Assembly (NCBI RefSeq): GCF_014852585.1 | Contig: NZ_JACVBX010000016.1 | Location: 78,320 to 142,319, forward strand | Length of the DNA: 64,000 nucleotides | Direction: 5' to 3' | Origin: Pseudomonas sp. PDM18 | GTDB lineage: Bacteria; Pseudomonadota; Gammaproteobacteria; Pseudomonadales; Pseudomonadaceae | Part shown: piece after piece, positions 35,322 to 44,278 of the stretch | Layout of the letters: each line of letters opens with the position of its first letter | Position numbering within the stretch: the stretch's first letter is position 1 | Notes under the pieces: model-generated | Database searches by the model: none | What the model saw: only the letters and a program-made list of their open reading frames with translations | Told to the model about the DNA's origin: nothing | Made by a program: the position numbers and the translations under genes

Positions 35322-35514
35322 GGTAGACCCTCGTTCTTCCTTGAGGGTTCGCCAAATCTCTGATTTGCCGGCAATCCTGTCTGTCAGTAAAGCCGATCAA
35401 AAGTGGATGCGAGAGCCTTTGCATCGGTTATTTCGCACGGAACGTCGAGCGGGAATGTCTAGACTCCCTGTCCATTTGCTGAAAGAAACACACCAAGGGT
35501 CGAGGAGAAGTCCC

Positions 35515-36822
35515 ATGCGTTGGTCGTTCCCCCTCCTGTTTGCGCTGGCGGTCGCCGGTTGCGGCGACAAGTCGGCGCTGCCGTTCACCGCCGGTACCGG
35601 GCCAAAACCGCAACTGCCGGAACCGCAGAGCAGCCTGCTGCCTACCGTCAACATTGCCAATGCCACTGGCTGGCCCGCCGACCAGAAGCCGCGCGCGGCG
35701 CAAGGTCTGGAGGTGCAGCGCTTCGCCGACAAGCTCGAACACCCGCGCTGGCTCTACGTGCTGCCTAACGGGGATGTACTCGTGGCGGAAAGCTCGGCGC
35801 CGCCGAAGGAAGAATCCGGCGGACTGAAGGACTGGGTCGCCGGCAAGGTGATGGAGAAGGCCGGCGCCAACGTACCTAGCGCCAACCGCATCACCCTGTT
35901 GCGCGATGCAGACGGCGACGGCGTGCCGGAGCAGCGCAGCGTGCTGCTGCAAGGCTTGTTCTCACCCTTCGGCATGGCCCTTGTGGATAACTGGCTGTAC
36001 GTCGCCAATGCCGACGCGGTCGTGCGTTTCCCCTACAAGACCGGCGAGACGACGATCAGCGCCAAGGCCGAGAAGGTCGTCGACCTGCCGGGCGGGCCGA
36101 TCAACCACCACTGGACCAAGAACATCCTCGCCAGCCCCGACGGTCGTTACCTCTACGCCACCGTTGGCTCCAACAGCAACGTTGGTGAGAACGGCCTGGA
36201 CGCTGAGAAGAACCGCGCGGCGATCCTGCAGATCGACCTGTCCAACCGCAGCGTTCGGGTATTCGCTTCGGGCCTGCGCAACCCCAACGGGCTGGGCTGG
36301 GAACCCAATAGCGGCGCCCTGTGGACAGCCGTCAACGAACGCGACGAATTGGGCAATGACCTGGTGCCCGACTACATGACCTCGGTGAAGGACGGTGGCT
36401 TCTACGGCTGGCCCTGGAGCTATTACGGCCAACATGTGGATAAACGAGTGGAGTCACCGCGCCCGGACATGGTCGAGAAGGCGCTGGTGCCGGACTATGC
36501 CCTTGGCTCGCACACCGCCTCCCTCGGCCTTGCCTTCTATCAGGGCAGCCTGCTGCCGGAGCGTTATCGTGGCGGGGTGTTCATCGGCCAGCATGGCTCC
36601 TGGAACCGCAAGCCGCGCAGCGGCTACCAGGTAGTGTTCATCCCCTTCGGCGGCGGCAAGCCCAACGGCCAGCCGGTGACGGTGCTGGACGGCTTCATCA
36701 ACGACAACGACGAAGCCATGGGCCGGCCGGTCGGCGTCGCTGTGGATAAGTTCGGCGGCCTGCTGGTGGCCGACGATGTGGGTAACACCGTCTGGCGCCT
36801 GCGCCCGGCGACCCTGAAGTGA
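35515..36822 (+). CDS. PQQ-dependent sugar dehydrogenase / L-sorbosone dehydrogenase-like lipoprotein
   Basis: 435 aa. Lipobox LAVAGCGDK near residue 16, then a six-bladed beta-propeller of the GSDH family: [20 protein letters not shown], a calcium-like [10 protein letters not shown] loop, [12 protein letters not shown] and [16 protein letters not shown]. The soluble glucose dehydrogenase family oxidises aldoses or sorbosone with PQQ; true substrate unknown, and many lipoprotein members lack proven activity. GGAGAAG lies upstream of ATG 35515. It may be PhoB-controlled. Exact DnaA boxes at 35982, 36435 and 36741 are all in the GTG GAT AA register. Confidence 0.83.
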   Translation: MRWSFPLLFALAVAGCGDKSALPFTAGTGPKPQLPEPQSSLLPTVNIANATGWPADQKPRAAQGLEVQRFADKLEHPRWLYVLPNGDVLVAESSAPPKEESGGLKDWVAGKVMEKAGANVPSANRITLLRDADGDGVPEQRSVLLQGLFSPFGMALVDNWLYVANADAVVRFPYKTGETTISAKAEKVVDLPGGPINHHWTKNILASPDGRYLYATVGSNSNVGENGLDAEKNRAAILQIDLSNRSVRVFASGLRNPNGLGWEPNSGALWTAVNERDELGNDLVPDYMTSVKDGGFYGWPWSYYGQHVDKRVESPRPDMVEKALVPDYALGSHTASLGLAFYQGSLLPERYRGGVFIGQHGSWNRKPRSGYQVVFIPFGGGKPNGQPVTVLDGFINDNDEAMGRPVGVAVDKFGGLLVADDVGNTVWRLRPATLK

Positions 36823-36839
36823 ATCGACGAGGAGAGTGC

Positions 36840-37313
36840 ATGGCGATTGCCCGGCGTATTGTCCTGATGACCTTGCTGCTGGCGCTGGGTGCTTGCAGCA
36901 GCCTGTTCGGCACGCGCGACCCGCTGAATATCGATCTGGTCGGCCTGGAGCCTGCCACCGGGCAGGGCATGGAGGCGCGTTTCATGGTCAAGCTGCGGGT
37001 GCAGAACCCCAACGATCAGGCCATCGACTACAACGGCATCGCCTTGGACCTGTCGGTGAACGGCCAGCCGCTGGCCAGCGGGGTGAGCGACGCCAGCGGG
37101 CAGGTGCCGCGCTTCGGCCAAACAGTGATCAGCGTGCCGGTGAGCATCTCGGCCTTTTCCGCCTTCCGCCAGGCCTGGGGCCTGTCCGGCGGGCCGCCGC
37201 GCCAGGGCATGCCCTACGAGATCAACGGCAAGCTGGCGGGAGGTCTGTTCGGCACGGTGCGCTTCAACGACAAGGGCGTGCTGAACTGGCCGGAGCCGGT
37301 CGCACGCCCTTGA
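36840..37313 (+). CDS. LEA type 2 (WHy-domain) lipoprotein
   Basis: 157 aa with lipobox LALGACSS at residues ~14-21. The WHy/LEA_2 beta-sandwich follows: VGLEPATGQGMEARFMVKLRVQNPNDQAIDYNGIALDL. This desiccation/stress-related fold is found in bacterial outer-membrane lipoproteins. It starts 17 bp after the dehydrogenase gene, with GAGGAGAG as RBS, so the two form an operon ending at the terminator at 37332. Confidence 0.83.
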   Translation: MAIARRIVLMTLLLALGACSSLFGTRDPLNIDLVGLEPATGQGMEARFMVKLRVQNPNDQAIDYNGIALDLSVNGQPLASGVSDASGQVPRFGQTVISVPVSISAFSAFRQAWGLSGGPPRQGMPYEINGKLAGGLFGTVRFNDKGVLNWPEPVARP

Positions 37314-37331
37314 TGTCGAGCTACTGTGGAT

Positions 37332-37360
37332 AAACCGGGCTGTGGATAGCCCGGTTTTTT
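37332..37360. terminator. Rho-independent terminator after the LEA gene
   Basis: AAACCGGGCT (37332-37341) pairs with AGCCCGGTTT (37348-37357), loop GTGGAT, then T-tract. An exact DnaA box (37325-37333) touches the left base and a one-mismatch box lies in the loop. It probably also serves the convergent terC gene. Confidence 0.85.
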
Positions 37361-37403
37361 ATTGCCCGGCTGTTATTCACTGCCGGTGGATAACGTTTGT
37401 GAA

Positions 37404-38162
37404 TTACTGCCCCGGAATGTCCTTGCGCAGTTTTACCGGGTCTTCCTTCTTGCCGCGCGCGGTGCGCATGCGGATGTTCAGCGCTTCCACCGCCAGCGAG
37501 AAGGCCATGGCGAAGTAGACATAGCCCTTGGGCACATGGACTTCGAAAGCCTCGGCGATCAGCACGGTACCCACCACGATCAGGAACGACAGCGCCAGCA
37601 TCTTCAGGGATGGGTGCTTGTCGATGAAGTCGCTGATGGCGCCGGCCGCCAGCATCATCACCAGCACCGCGACAACGATCGCCGCGACCATCACCGGCAC
37701 GTTGGAGACCATGCCCACGGCGGTGATCACCGAGTCCAGCGAGAACACGATGTCGATGATGGCGATCTGGATGATGGTGCCGATGAAGCCGCCCATCACG
37801 CTCTTGGGTTCGCCCTCGGTTTCGTCCTCGCCTTCCAGGCCGTGGAAGATCTCGCTGCTGCTTTTCCACAGGAGGAACAGACCGCCGAAGAACAGGATCA
37901 GGTCGCGCCCGGAGATGCCCTGGCCGAACACTTCGAAGAGGTCCGCGGTGAGGCGCATGACCCAGGTGATCGAGAGCAGCAGCAGGATGCGCGTGACCAT
38001 TGCCAGCGCCAGCCCGAAGAAGCGCGTGCGCGGCTGCATGTGTTTGGGCATGCGGCCGACCAGGATGGAAATCATGATGATGTTGTCGATGCCCAGGACG
38101 ATCTCCAGGGCAGTCAGGGTGAAGAACGCAATCCAGATTTCAGGGCTGGTGAGCCATTCCAT
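37404..38162 (-). CDS. TerC family integral membrane protein
   Basis: 252 aa with seven membrane helices and the conserved acidic membrane residues of the family in LEIVLGIDNIIMISILVGR and IVFSLDSVITAVG. TerC/YgdQ-type proteins are linked to metal (Mn2+) export or tellurite resistance; this short form lacks CBS domains. The gene begins 33 bp downstream of the CitMHS gene and is likely co-transcribed with it. No Mn riboswitch could be fitted in so short a gap. Confidence 0.87.
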   Translation of the reverse strand: MEWLTSPEIWIAFFTLTALEIVLGIDNIIMISILVGRMPKHMQPRTRFFGLALAMVTRILLLLSITWVMRLTADLFEVFGQGISGRDLILFFGGLFLLWKSSSEIFHGLEGEDETEGEPKSVMGGFIGTIIQIAIIDIVFSLDSVITAVGMVSNVPVMVAAIVVAVLVMMLAAGAISDFIDKHPSLKMLALSFLIVVGTVLIAEAFEVHVPKGYVYFAMAFSLAVEALNIRMRTARGKKEDPVKLRKDIPGQ

Positions 38163-38195
38163 TTAATCGGTACTCGAAGTCAGTCGTTGAGCTAT

Positions 38196-39500
38196 TCATT
38201 TACTGAACAGGGGGAACAGGCCCAGCAGCAGGGCCGCGGCGAGGATCGCCAGGCACACCAGCACGGCCCACTTCAGGGTGAAGCGCTGGTGATCGCCGAA
38301 GTCCACCTTGGCCAGCCCCACCAGCAGGTAGGTCGAGGGCACCAGCGGGCTCAGCAAATGTACAGGCTGGCCGACGATGGAGGCGCGGGCCATTTCCACG
38401 GGTGTGATGCCGTACTGCGCGGCGGCCTGGGAGAGTACCGGGAGCACGCCGTAGTAGAAAGCATCGTTCGACATGAAGAAGGTGAACGGCATGCTCACCA
38501 ATGCGGTGATGGCCGCGAGGTACGGTCCCAGGGCGGGCGGAATCACCGCAAGCAGGCTCTTGGACATGGCGTCGACCATGCCCGTTCCGGAAAGAATCCC
38601 GGTGAAGACCCCGGCGGCGAAGATCAGCGAGACCACCGCGAGGACGTTCTCGGCGTGAGCGCCGATGCGCTTCTTCTGCTCCATGATGCAGGGATAATTC
38701 ACGATCATCGCGATACCGAAGGCGATCATGAAGAGAACCGGCATCGGCAGAAGGCCCGTGATCAGGGTGCCCATCAGGACCACCGTCAGCACGGCGTTGA
38801 ACCACAGCAGCCGTGGCCGGCGCGCTTCGGGGAACTGCGAGACGCTGACCTCGGCCATGGCCTCGTGGTCGGTGGGTAAGTGCAGTTCGCCCAGGCGGGC
38901 ACGCTCGCGTTTGCCGTAGACCCAGGCCAGGACGAAGATCGCCGCGATGCCGGCGAGCATGGCCGGGATCATCGGCACGAAGATATCCGCCGGGTCCACG
39001 TGCAGCGCGCTGGCCGCGCGCGCGGTCGGGCCGCCCCAGGGAGTCATGTTCAGCACGCCGCTGGAGAGCATGATCAGGCAGGCCATCAGCAGCGGGCTCA
39101 TGCCCAGCCGGCTGTACAGCGGCAGCACGGCCGCCACGCAGATCATGTAGGTGGTCGAGCCGTCGCCATCCAGCGAGACGATCATCGCCAGCGCGGCGGT
39201 GCCCATCGACACTTTCAGCGGGTCGCCCTTGACCAGCCTGAGGATGCGCCGCACCGCCGGGTCGAACAGTCCGGAGTCGATCATGATGGCGAAGTAGAGG
39301 ATGGCGAACATCAGCATCACACCGGTCGGCGCCAGGGTGCGAATGCCGTCCAGCATCATCGGCCCCAGGCCCTTGGCGAAGCCGCCGAGCAGGGCGAAGG
39401 CGATCGGGACCAGGATCAGCGCGATCAGCGCCGACAGACGCTTGGTCATGATCAGGAACATGAAGGTCGCCACCATGGCGAAGGCAAGGAAAGTTAGCAT
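38196..39500 (-). CDS. CitMHS family citrate/metal-citrate:H+ symporter
   Basis: 434 aa with about 12 membrane helices. Family features: LDGDGSTTYMICVAAVLPLY, NMTPWGGPTARAASALH and FFMSNDAFYYGVLPVL. Related transporters import Mg- or Ca-citrate with protons. ATG 39500 (MLTFLAFAMVATF) begins the first helix; the longer frame has no RBS. Second citrate-type transporter in the window beside citA. The 288 bp upstream include an exact DnaA box (39541-39549) and no other recognised site. Confidence 0.9.
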   Translation of the reverse strand: MLTFLAFAMVATFMFLIMTKRLSALIALILVPIAFALLGGFAKGLGPMMLDGIRTLAPTGVMLMFAILYFAIMIDSGLFDPAVRRILRLVKGDPLKVSMGTAALAMIVSLDGDGSTTYMICVAAVLPLYSRLGMSPLLMACLIMLSSGVLNMTPWGGPTARAASALHVDPADIFVPMIPAMLAGIAAIFVLAWVYGKRERARLGELHLPTDHEAMAEVSVSQFPEARRPRLLWFNAVLTVVLMGTLITGLLPMPVLFMIAFGIAMIVNYPCIMEQKKRIGAHAENVLAVVSLIFAAGVFTGILSGTGMVDAMSKSLLAVIPPALGPYLAAITALVSMPFTFFMSNDAFYYGVLPVLSQAAAQYGITPVEMARASIVGQPVHLLSPLVPSTYLLVGLAKVDFGDHQRFTLKWAVLVCLAILAAALLLGLFPLFSK

Positions 39501-39788
39501 GGGGATAACTCCGGGTCGGCGCGGGGGATTCAGCAGCGGCTGTGGATAAGCACGCGCGGTGCGGACGGAGTCGGGGCGGGTAGGGACAGGAAGCGGGGCA
39601 TGGGCAATCACCGATTGTTGTTTTTGTACGCTGCGCGAGCGCAGGTCCGGCCGGGAGGACCGAGGCGGCGATGCTAGGGGGTCAAGCTTTCAGCAGGCTT
39701 TCGTGGGCGATGACCGCTGATCGGAGCGATTTCTGTCGGAGCGTGCCCTGCGCGCGACAGCCTGGCAGCGAATCTTCCCCGTGCTGAT

Positions 39789-40325
39789 TCAGCGGTGCTG
39801 GAACGCTTTGGCCGGCGGCTGCCAGTCCATCAGCTCGTTCTCCCGCGCGTCGGCGTTCGCCTTGAGCCAGGCGCTCATGCTTTCGCCAATTGCCTTGCCG
39901 TAGAGCCTGTGGGAGTAGATCACCCCCGTGCCCGTGCCGTTCTCCAGCCGGAGGCGGGTGAATACCGCTTCGATGAAGCTCGGTTGCGGGAACACCGCGG
40001 CAATGAAATAGACCGCGGGCTGGCTGCCCCGGGCAGGGCTGGCGTCGACCTTGAGGATCATTGCGCCCTGCTGCCTGTAGTTATCCAGCACAGCGTTGGC
40101 CACGGCTGCCATCTGCTCGGCGTTCCGGGCCGCCGTGTAGCGGTGCAGGGTGACCATGTCCTGCCATTTCGCCAGGTCCTCCTGGCCTTGTGGCGTGAAC
40201 TCGTGCTGATCCTCCCGGGACCAGCGATGGAAGTAGTCGGTACCGGCGAAGGTGAATTCCTTCGTCACGCTCGCGGCCCACGACAGAGGAGCAATCAGAG
40301 CCAGCAGGATCAGCCAGAGACGCAC
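39789..40325 (-). CDS. Secreted protein of unknown function
   Basis: 178 aa. A signal peptide (LWLILLALIAPLSWA) is followed by ~160 residues with no motif I recognise; W, Y and F positions (FAGTDYFHRWSREDQHEF, GTGVIYSHRLYGKAIGESM) suggest a compact periplasmic domain. GTG 40325 is chosen since GAGG lies eight bases upstream and the signal peptide follows at once. Transcribed toward citMHS with a 288-bp gap. Confidence 0.6.
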   Translation of the reverse strand: MRLWLILLALIAPLSWAASVTKEFTFAGTDYFHRWSREDQHEFTPQGQEDLAKWQDMVTLHRYTAARNAEQMAAVANAVLDNYRQQGAMILKVDASPARGSQPAVYFIAAVFPQPSFIEAVFTRLRLENGTGTGVIYSHRLYGKAIGESMSAWLKANADARENELMDWQPPAKAFQHR

Positions 40326-40512
40326 GGTGTTGCCTCGTCGTGAGAGAAAAACGGTGGCGTCAGCCCAGCTGCCCGACCACGCCAGGATCGCCTGTCTCCA
40401 TTGTGGATCACCGCGTTGGCGATAGGCGTCCGCCTGGCGAAATTGCCTGCGGGACGGCCGTGGTTGCGATGGAGAGATTTCGATCCGGCCAGCAGACAAT
40501 TCTCTAGAAGGT

Positions 40513-41427
40513 TCAGGCGAGCGCCTGGATCAATCCCATCACCACGAGCAGGCTGCCACCTGCCAGCAGCGTCTGCAGGGTAATGATCCCGGCCATCAGC
40601 CCGCTCTCGCCGCCGAGCTGGCGGGTCAGCACATAGGCGGTCGGGGCTGTGGGTAAGGCGAAGAACAGCACCAGCAGCGCGCTTTCCAGCGGCGGGAGTG
40701 CAAGCAGGCTGGCGATGGCGAAGGCCAGCAGCGGCATGGCCAGCAGGCGGATCGCGCAGTTCCAGCCCAGCGCCGAGGCTTCCGCGCGCAGCTCCTGCGG
40801 CTGCAGCGCCGCGCCCACGCAGAGCAGACCCAGCGGCAGGCTGGCCACCGCCAGCAGGTTGAATAGCCGGTCGGTGCCGCCAGGCAGGCCAATCCCCGTT
40901 ACGTTGAGTACGGCGCCGGCCACGCAGGCGAGGATCAGCGGGTTCTTCACGATGGGCAGCAGCAGCGAGCGCAGGCTGATGCCGCGTTCGGCGGTCAGCG
41001 CCCATACCGACATCACGTTCACCGCCGGCACCATCAGCGCCAGCATCAGCGCTGCCAGGGTCAGCCCCGGCTTGCCGTACAGGCTGCCGACGGCGGCGAG
41101 ACCCAGGTAGGTGTTGAAGCGCAGCACGCCCTGGGCGATGGCGCCGAAGCGCGCGGCGTTCCAGCCGCGCAGGCGTTTGACGATCAGCAGGGCGATCCAG
41201 GCGAAGCTCAGGCCGAGCACTACCGCCAGCGCTTGGCGGGCGAGGCCGGGGTCGTTCAGCGGTGCGCTGGCCAGGCTGCTGGCGAGCAGCGCGGGGAACA
41301 GGATGAAGTAGTTGAGCCGCTCGGCCGCCGGCCAGAAGGCGTCGCCGGGGAAACCTTTGCGGCGCAACACGAAGCCGGCGACGATCAGCGCGAACAACGG
41401 CCAAAGGGCCTGGAACAGAGCGGTCAC
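40513..41427 (-). CDS. AEC (auxin efflux carrier) family transporter
   Basis: 304 aa with ten membrane helices in two inverted halves. PF03547 features: ERLNYFILFPALLASSLA, NTYLGLAAVGSLYG, IVKNPLILACVAGAVLNVTG and ALPTAPTAYVLTRQLGGES. Bacterial members export malonate, malate or other small carboxylates; substrate here is unknown. GTG 41427 is taken as start because the membrane region begins right after it; a longer reading adds only His/Arg-rich sequence. Confidence 0.85.
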   Translation of the reverse strand: MTALFQALWPLFALIVAGFVLRRKGFPGDAFWPAAERLNYFILFPALLASSLASAPLNDPGLARQALAVVLGLSFAWIALLIVKRLRGWNAARFGAIAQGVLRFNTYLGLAAVGSLYGKPGLTLAALMLALMVPAVNVMSVWALTAERGISLRSLLLPIVKNPLILACVAGAVLNVTGIGLPGGTDRLFNLLAVASLPLGLLCVGAALQPQELRAEASALGWNCAIRLLAMPLLAFAIASLLALPPLESALLVLFFALPTAPTAYVLTRQLGGESGLMAGIITLQTLLAGGSLLVVMGLIQALA

Positions 41428-41523
41428 GGCAACCCCGCGATGGTGGTGGGAGCGGGCATCTTGCCGAGGGCGTGCGGGAAAGGGCAAGGCGTGTGGATAA
41501 GTTTCTCACCTTGCCCGGAGCGG

Positions 41524-41552
41524 TTTTCCACAGTGATCGGCACTGTGGAAAA
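41524..41552. terminator. 12-bp hairpin between the AEC gene promoter and the large secreted gene
   Basis: TTTTCCACAGTG-ATCGG-CACTGTGGAAAA. The U-rich and A-rich outer arms make it act on both strands; it lies just after the stop of the 797-aa gene on the minus strand. Confidence 0.6.
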
Positions 41553-41566
41553 ACTTGTCCACAGGC

Positions 41567-43960
41567 TCAGCGGCGGAAGCCGCCTCCACCGAAATGGCCC
41601 CCGCCGAAATGCCCGCCACCGAAGCCGCCACCGCTCCACTGCCGCTGGGTCTGGTTGAAGCGCTGCTGGCCGATCTGCCGCGACTGGTATTGCTGGTCCA
41701 GCTGGCTGCGGACGTTGGCCTGGTTCTGCTGCACCGGTTGCCAGCCGTTGCTGGTGTGCTGCTGCCAGCCGCTGTCGGTGTGCTGGTAGACGTTGCCGTC
41801 GTGGCCGGCGTAGACGTCGCCGTTCTTCCAGGCCACGGCGTTGCCAGTGCGCCGGTTGTAGCTGATGCCCTGGTTCTGTTTGTCGTAGCTACTGCGTCCG
41901 TCGTCCACGTCGCCGGAGACGCCACGCTCGGCGATAGTAGTGCGGCCGGTTTGGGCGTTGTGGGTAGCGACCTGGCGGCCTGCGACGAAGTCACCGCTGT
42001 CGGTATGCGCCGCAACGCCGCTGCGGCCGGCGCCGGAGATGCCGGTGGACGCGTTGGAGAAAGAACCGCGACGGCCTGCGGCGGCATCATCGCTGTACGG
42101 GTTGAAGGCGGCCCCGCGGGCGCCTTCGTAGTGCGCACCGGTGCGCGGGTTGTAGCCCACCGCCGAGCTGCCCTGCCATTGGGTGCCGGTCCAGCCGTTG
42201 TAGCCGTAAGCGTGGGTCACGGTGCCCTGGCCCCAGCGGCCGTAGAAGTTCGCCTGGTTCACGTTGGCGTAGCTCCAGCCGCCGTGCGGATAGGGGCCCC
42301 AGTACGGGCCCCAGTAGGGTTCCGGAGAGCCCCAGTAGGCGCCCGCCGCGTAACCGAAGGCGAAGCCGGTCAGCGCGCCCACGGCAAAGCCTGCGCCGTA
42401 GCCGTAGGTCGGCGGATAGCCGTAGTAAACAGTCTGGCTGACATAGGCCGGGTAGGTGTAGCCGGTGCCGTAGACCACCGTGCCGTCGCTGTTCACCACC
42501 ACGCCCAGGTAGCCGGGCGTGTAGCCCACCACCACGGTCTGCGGGGTAACCGAGTAGATATGCACGTAGGTCACGTAGTACACCGGCGAACTGGGCGGGA
42601 TGCCGTAGATCGCCGCCGGCACCTCGGTTGCCACCTGCCAGGGCCCGGTGGGGCTGGGGGCAACGAACCAGACGCCGTTGGTGACGGCGAAGAACTGGTT
42701 GGGCGCGACCTCGATCACCGGCGTCGGTGTGTTCACCGCGTATTGCAGGCTGGTGCCGCTGATGGGCTGGAAGCTGGGCGCGCCATCGTAGCTGACCTTC
42801 ATGGTCGCCTTGCTGCGCGAGACCGAGGCCGTCTGTGGGATGCTCGCGGCGATGGCCGCTTCCTTGGCCTGCGGAGTACCGGGCACCGATACCAGCACGT
42901 TGGCCTTCGGGTCCTTGGGCGAGATTTTCGCGAAGTCAGAGGGCAGGTCCTTGCCCTCTACAAACTGCCACGGCCCCTTCTCGCCGGGGCCGCTGAACCA
43001 GCGACCGGAGAGCAGCACGTACCAGGTGTTGTGGGTCGGATCGACGAACACCGCGTGATCGGCGTTCTGCATTGTCAGCAGGCTGACGCCATCCACCGGC
43101 TGCATTTGCGCAGTGCCGTCGCTGACGATCAGTTCTGTGGGCCGGGTCGCCACCAGGATCGCCGGCGCCTTGCCTGGCACCTTGCCGTCCTTTGGCAGCA
43201 GGGCGTCCACCGGGCCGGCTTTTTCCGCCACCTGCTGCGCATTCAGGAGCGCCTTGGGCGGTTGGCTCAGGACCAGCCAGCTGCCGTCCAGCGCCTGGGC
43301 CGTGTACCAGTTGCCAGCGGCGTTGAGGTAGTGGTTGCTCTGGGCGTCGCGCAGGATCAGCACGCGGCTGTTGAGTACGCGCTGGAAGTCGCTGCTCGGT
43401 AGGGCCTGCCAGTTCGGCTGGCCATCGATCATCACCAGCACGGTCGGCGTCGCGGCGAAGACGATCTGCGGTGCGTCGTTCTTCACTTCCACATGGCGCA
43501 GCTGGTCGAGCTGCTGGTTCACCGCATAGCTGGCCTGCAACTCATCGAGAGAAACGGTCAGGCCGTCCTTGGGTAGGCGCGCCACCAGCGCGTCGCGCAC
43601 CTTGCCGGCGCTGTCCGGGGCGGTGGGAACTTCCACCTTGTCGATGCGCAAGTCGGTGAGCTGCACCAGCCCGCTGGCCTTGTCGATGGCGGCGGCGGCG
43701 GAGAACTGCGCCACGCCGAAGGTCGGAGCGCCGTTGGCGGGCCCGATGGCGATGGCCGCGCGGCCGCTCATGCGGGTGCCGTCCCAGCCTTCGATCTGTG
43801 GCTGGAAGATCTGCACGTGCTGCTCGCCCACGGCGAAGTCGCGCGGCCATTTCAATTCGGTGACGGCGGGGGCCTGGGGATCGGCGGAGAACGCAAGAGC
43901 GGGATGCAGCGACAGTCCGATGGCGAGCGCCAGGGCCGATAGAACGGGACGTAAAGCCAT
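41567..43960 (-). CDS. Large secreted protein (often annotated carbohydrate-binding family V/XII), unknown function
   Basis: 797 aa with a signal peptide (LAIGLSLHPALAFSA). Residues ~30-440 are a repeated beta-rich region: several units of about 60-80 residues end in patterns such as NTWYVLLSGRWFSGPGEKGPW and GVWFVAPSPTGPW. Residues ~480-560 form a Tyr/Gly-rich stretch with a hydrophobic AGFAVGALTGFAFGYAAGAYWG segment that could cross a membrane. The C-terminus repeats YNxRTG units and ends in (GGGFGGGHFGGGHF)-type Gly/His sequence. No catalytic motif seen. The name carbohydrate-binding is inherited from databases and is not supported by what I can see. Confidence 0.7.
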   Translation of the reverse strand: MALRPVLSALALAIGLSLHPALAFSADPQAPAVTELKWPRDFAVGEQHVQIFQPQIEGWDGTRMSGRAAIAIGPANGAPTFGVAQFSAAAAIDKASGLVQLTDLRIDKVEVPTAPDSAGKVRDALVARLPKDGLTVSLDELQASYAVNQQLDQLRHVEVKNDAPQIVFAATPTVLVMIDGQPNWQALPSSDFQRVLNSRVLILRDAQSNHYLNAAGNWYTAQALDGSWLVLSQPPKALLNAQQVAEKAGPVDALLPKDGKVPGKAPAILVATRPTELIVSDGTAQMQPVDGVSLLTMQNADHAVFVDPTHNTWYVLLSGRWFSGPGEKGPWQFVEGKDLPSDFAKISPKDPKANVLVSVPGTPQAKEAAIAASIPQTASVSRSKATMKVSYDGAPSFQPISGTSLQYAVNTPTPVIEVAPNQFFAVTNGVWFVAPSPTGPWQVATEVPAAIYGIPPSSPVYYVTYVHIYSVTPQTVVVGYTPGYLGVVVNSDGTVVYGTGYTYPAYVSQTVYYGYPPTYGYGAGFAVGALTGFAFGYAAGAYWGSPEPYWGPYWGPYPHGGWSYANVNQANFYGRWGQGTVTHAYGYNGWTGTQWQGSSAVGYNPRTGAHYEGARGAAFNPYSDDAAAGRRGSFSNASTGISGAGRSGVAAHTDSGDFVAGRQVATHNAQTGRTTIAERGVSGDVDDGRSSYDKQNQGISYNRRTGNAVAWKNGDVYAGHDGNVYQHTDSGWQQHTSNGWQPVQQNQANVRSQLDQQYQSRQIGQQRFNQTQRQWSGGGFGGGHFGGGHFGGGGFRR

Positions 43961-44278
43961 GTTGGAAACCTTCCTTGAGAAGAGCTGCGATCAACGATAG
44001 TGCAGCGCGGAACACCCCGCGCGCGGGTCCGCTCTTCCCTGCGCCATGCTGGTGCAAATTCGCCGGCAAGGCAGCTTTTTCTTATGGCGCAACGACATAT
44101 TTAATAATTTTCCGAGCCTCCCGCTTCGGCGACCATCGGTCTGTCAGACATGTCGCGAGACAAAGCCTTCAGACGCTGAGCCATAGAGCTCGATGCCGCG
44201 CATGTCCCGGTTTTACCGGCCTTCTGGCCACTGCCGCAGTAAATCAACAAAAAAGCCAAACGGCTGTGGGAGTGCTTC
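43961..44278. other. Divergent intergenic region, 318 bp
   Basis: It lies between the 797-aa secreted protein and the ABC transporter genes. It contains a short AT-rich patch (about 44090-44112), a small palindrome GTCTG-T-CAGAC (44139-44149) and an A-rich AACAAAAAA (44246-44254) 25 nt before the next start, which fits an Hfq/Crc-type AANAANAA target. No clear promoter was identified. Confidence 0.4.

Noticed and set aside
33490..36822. Plus-strand frame of about 1,100 codons through the Na/Pi cotransporter
   Set aside because: Its first two thirds are antisense to a well-conserved transporter. Only the part from 35515, with lipobox and RBS, is a real gene.
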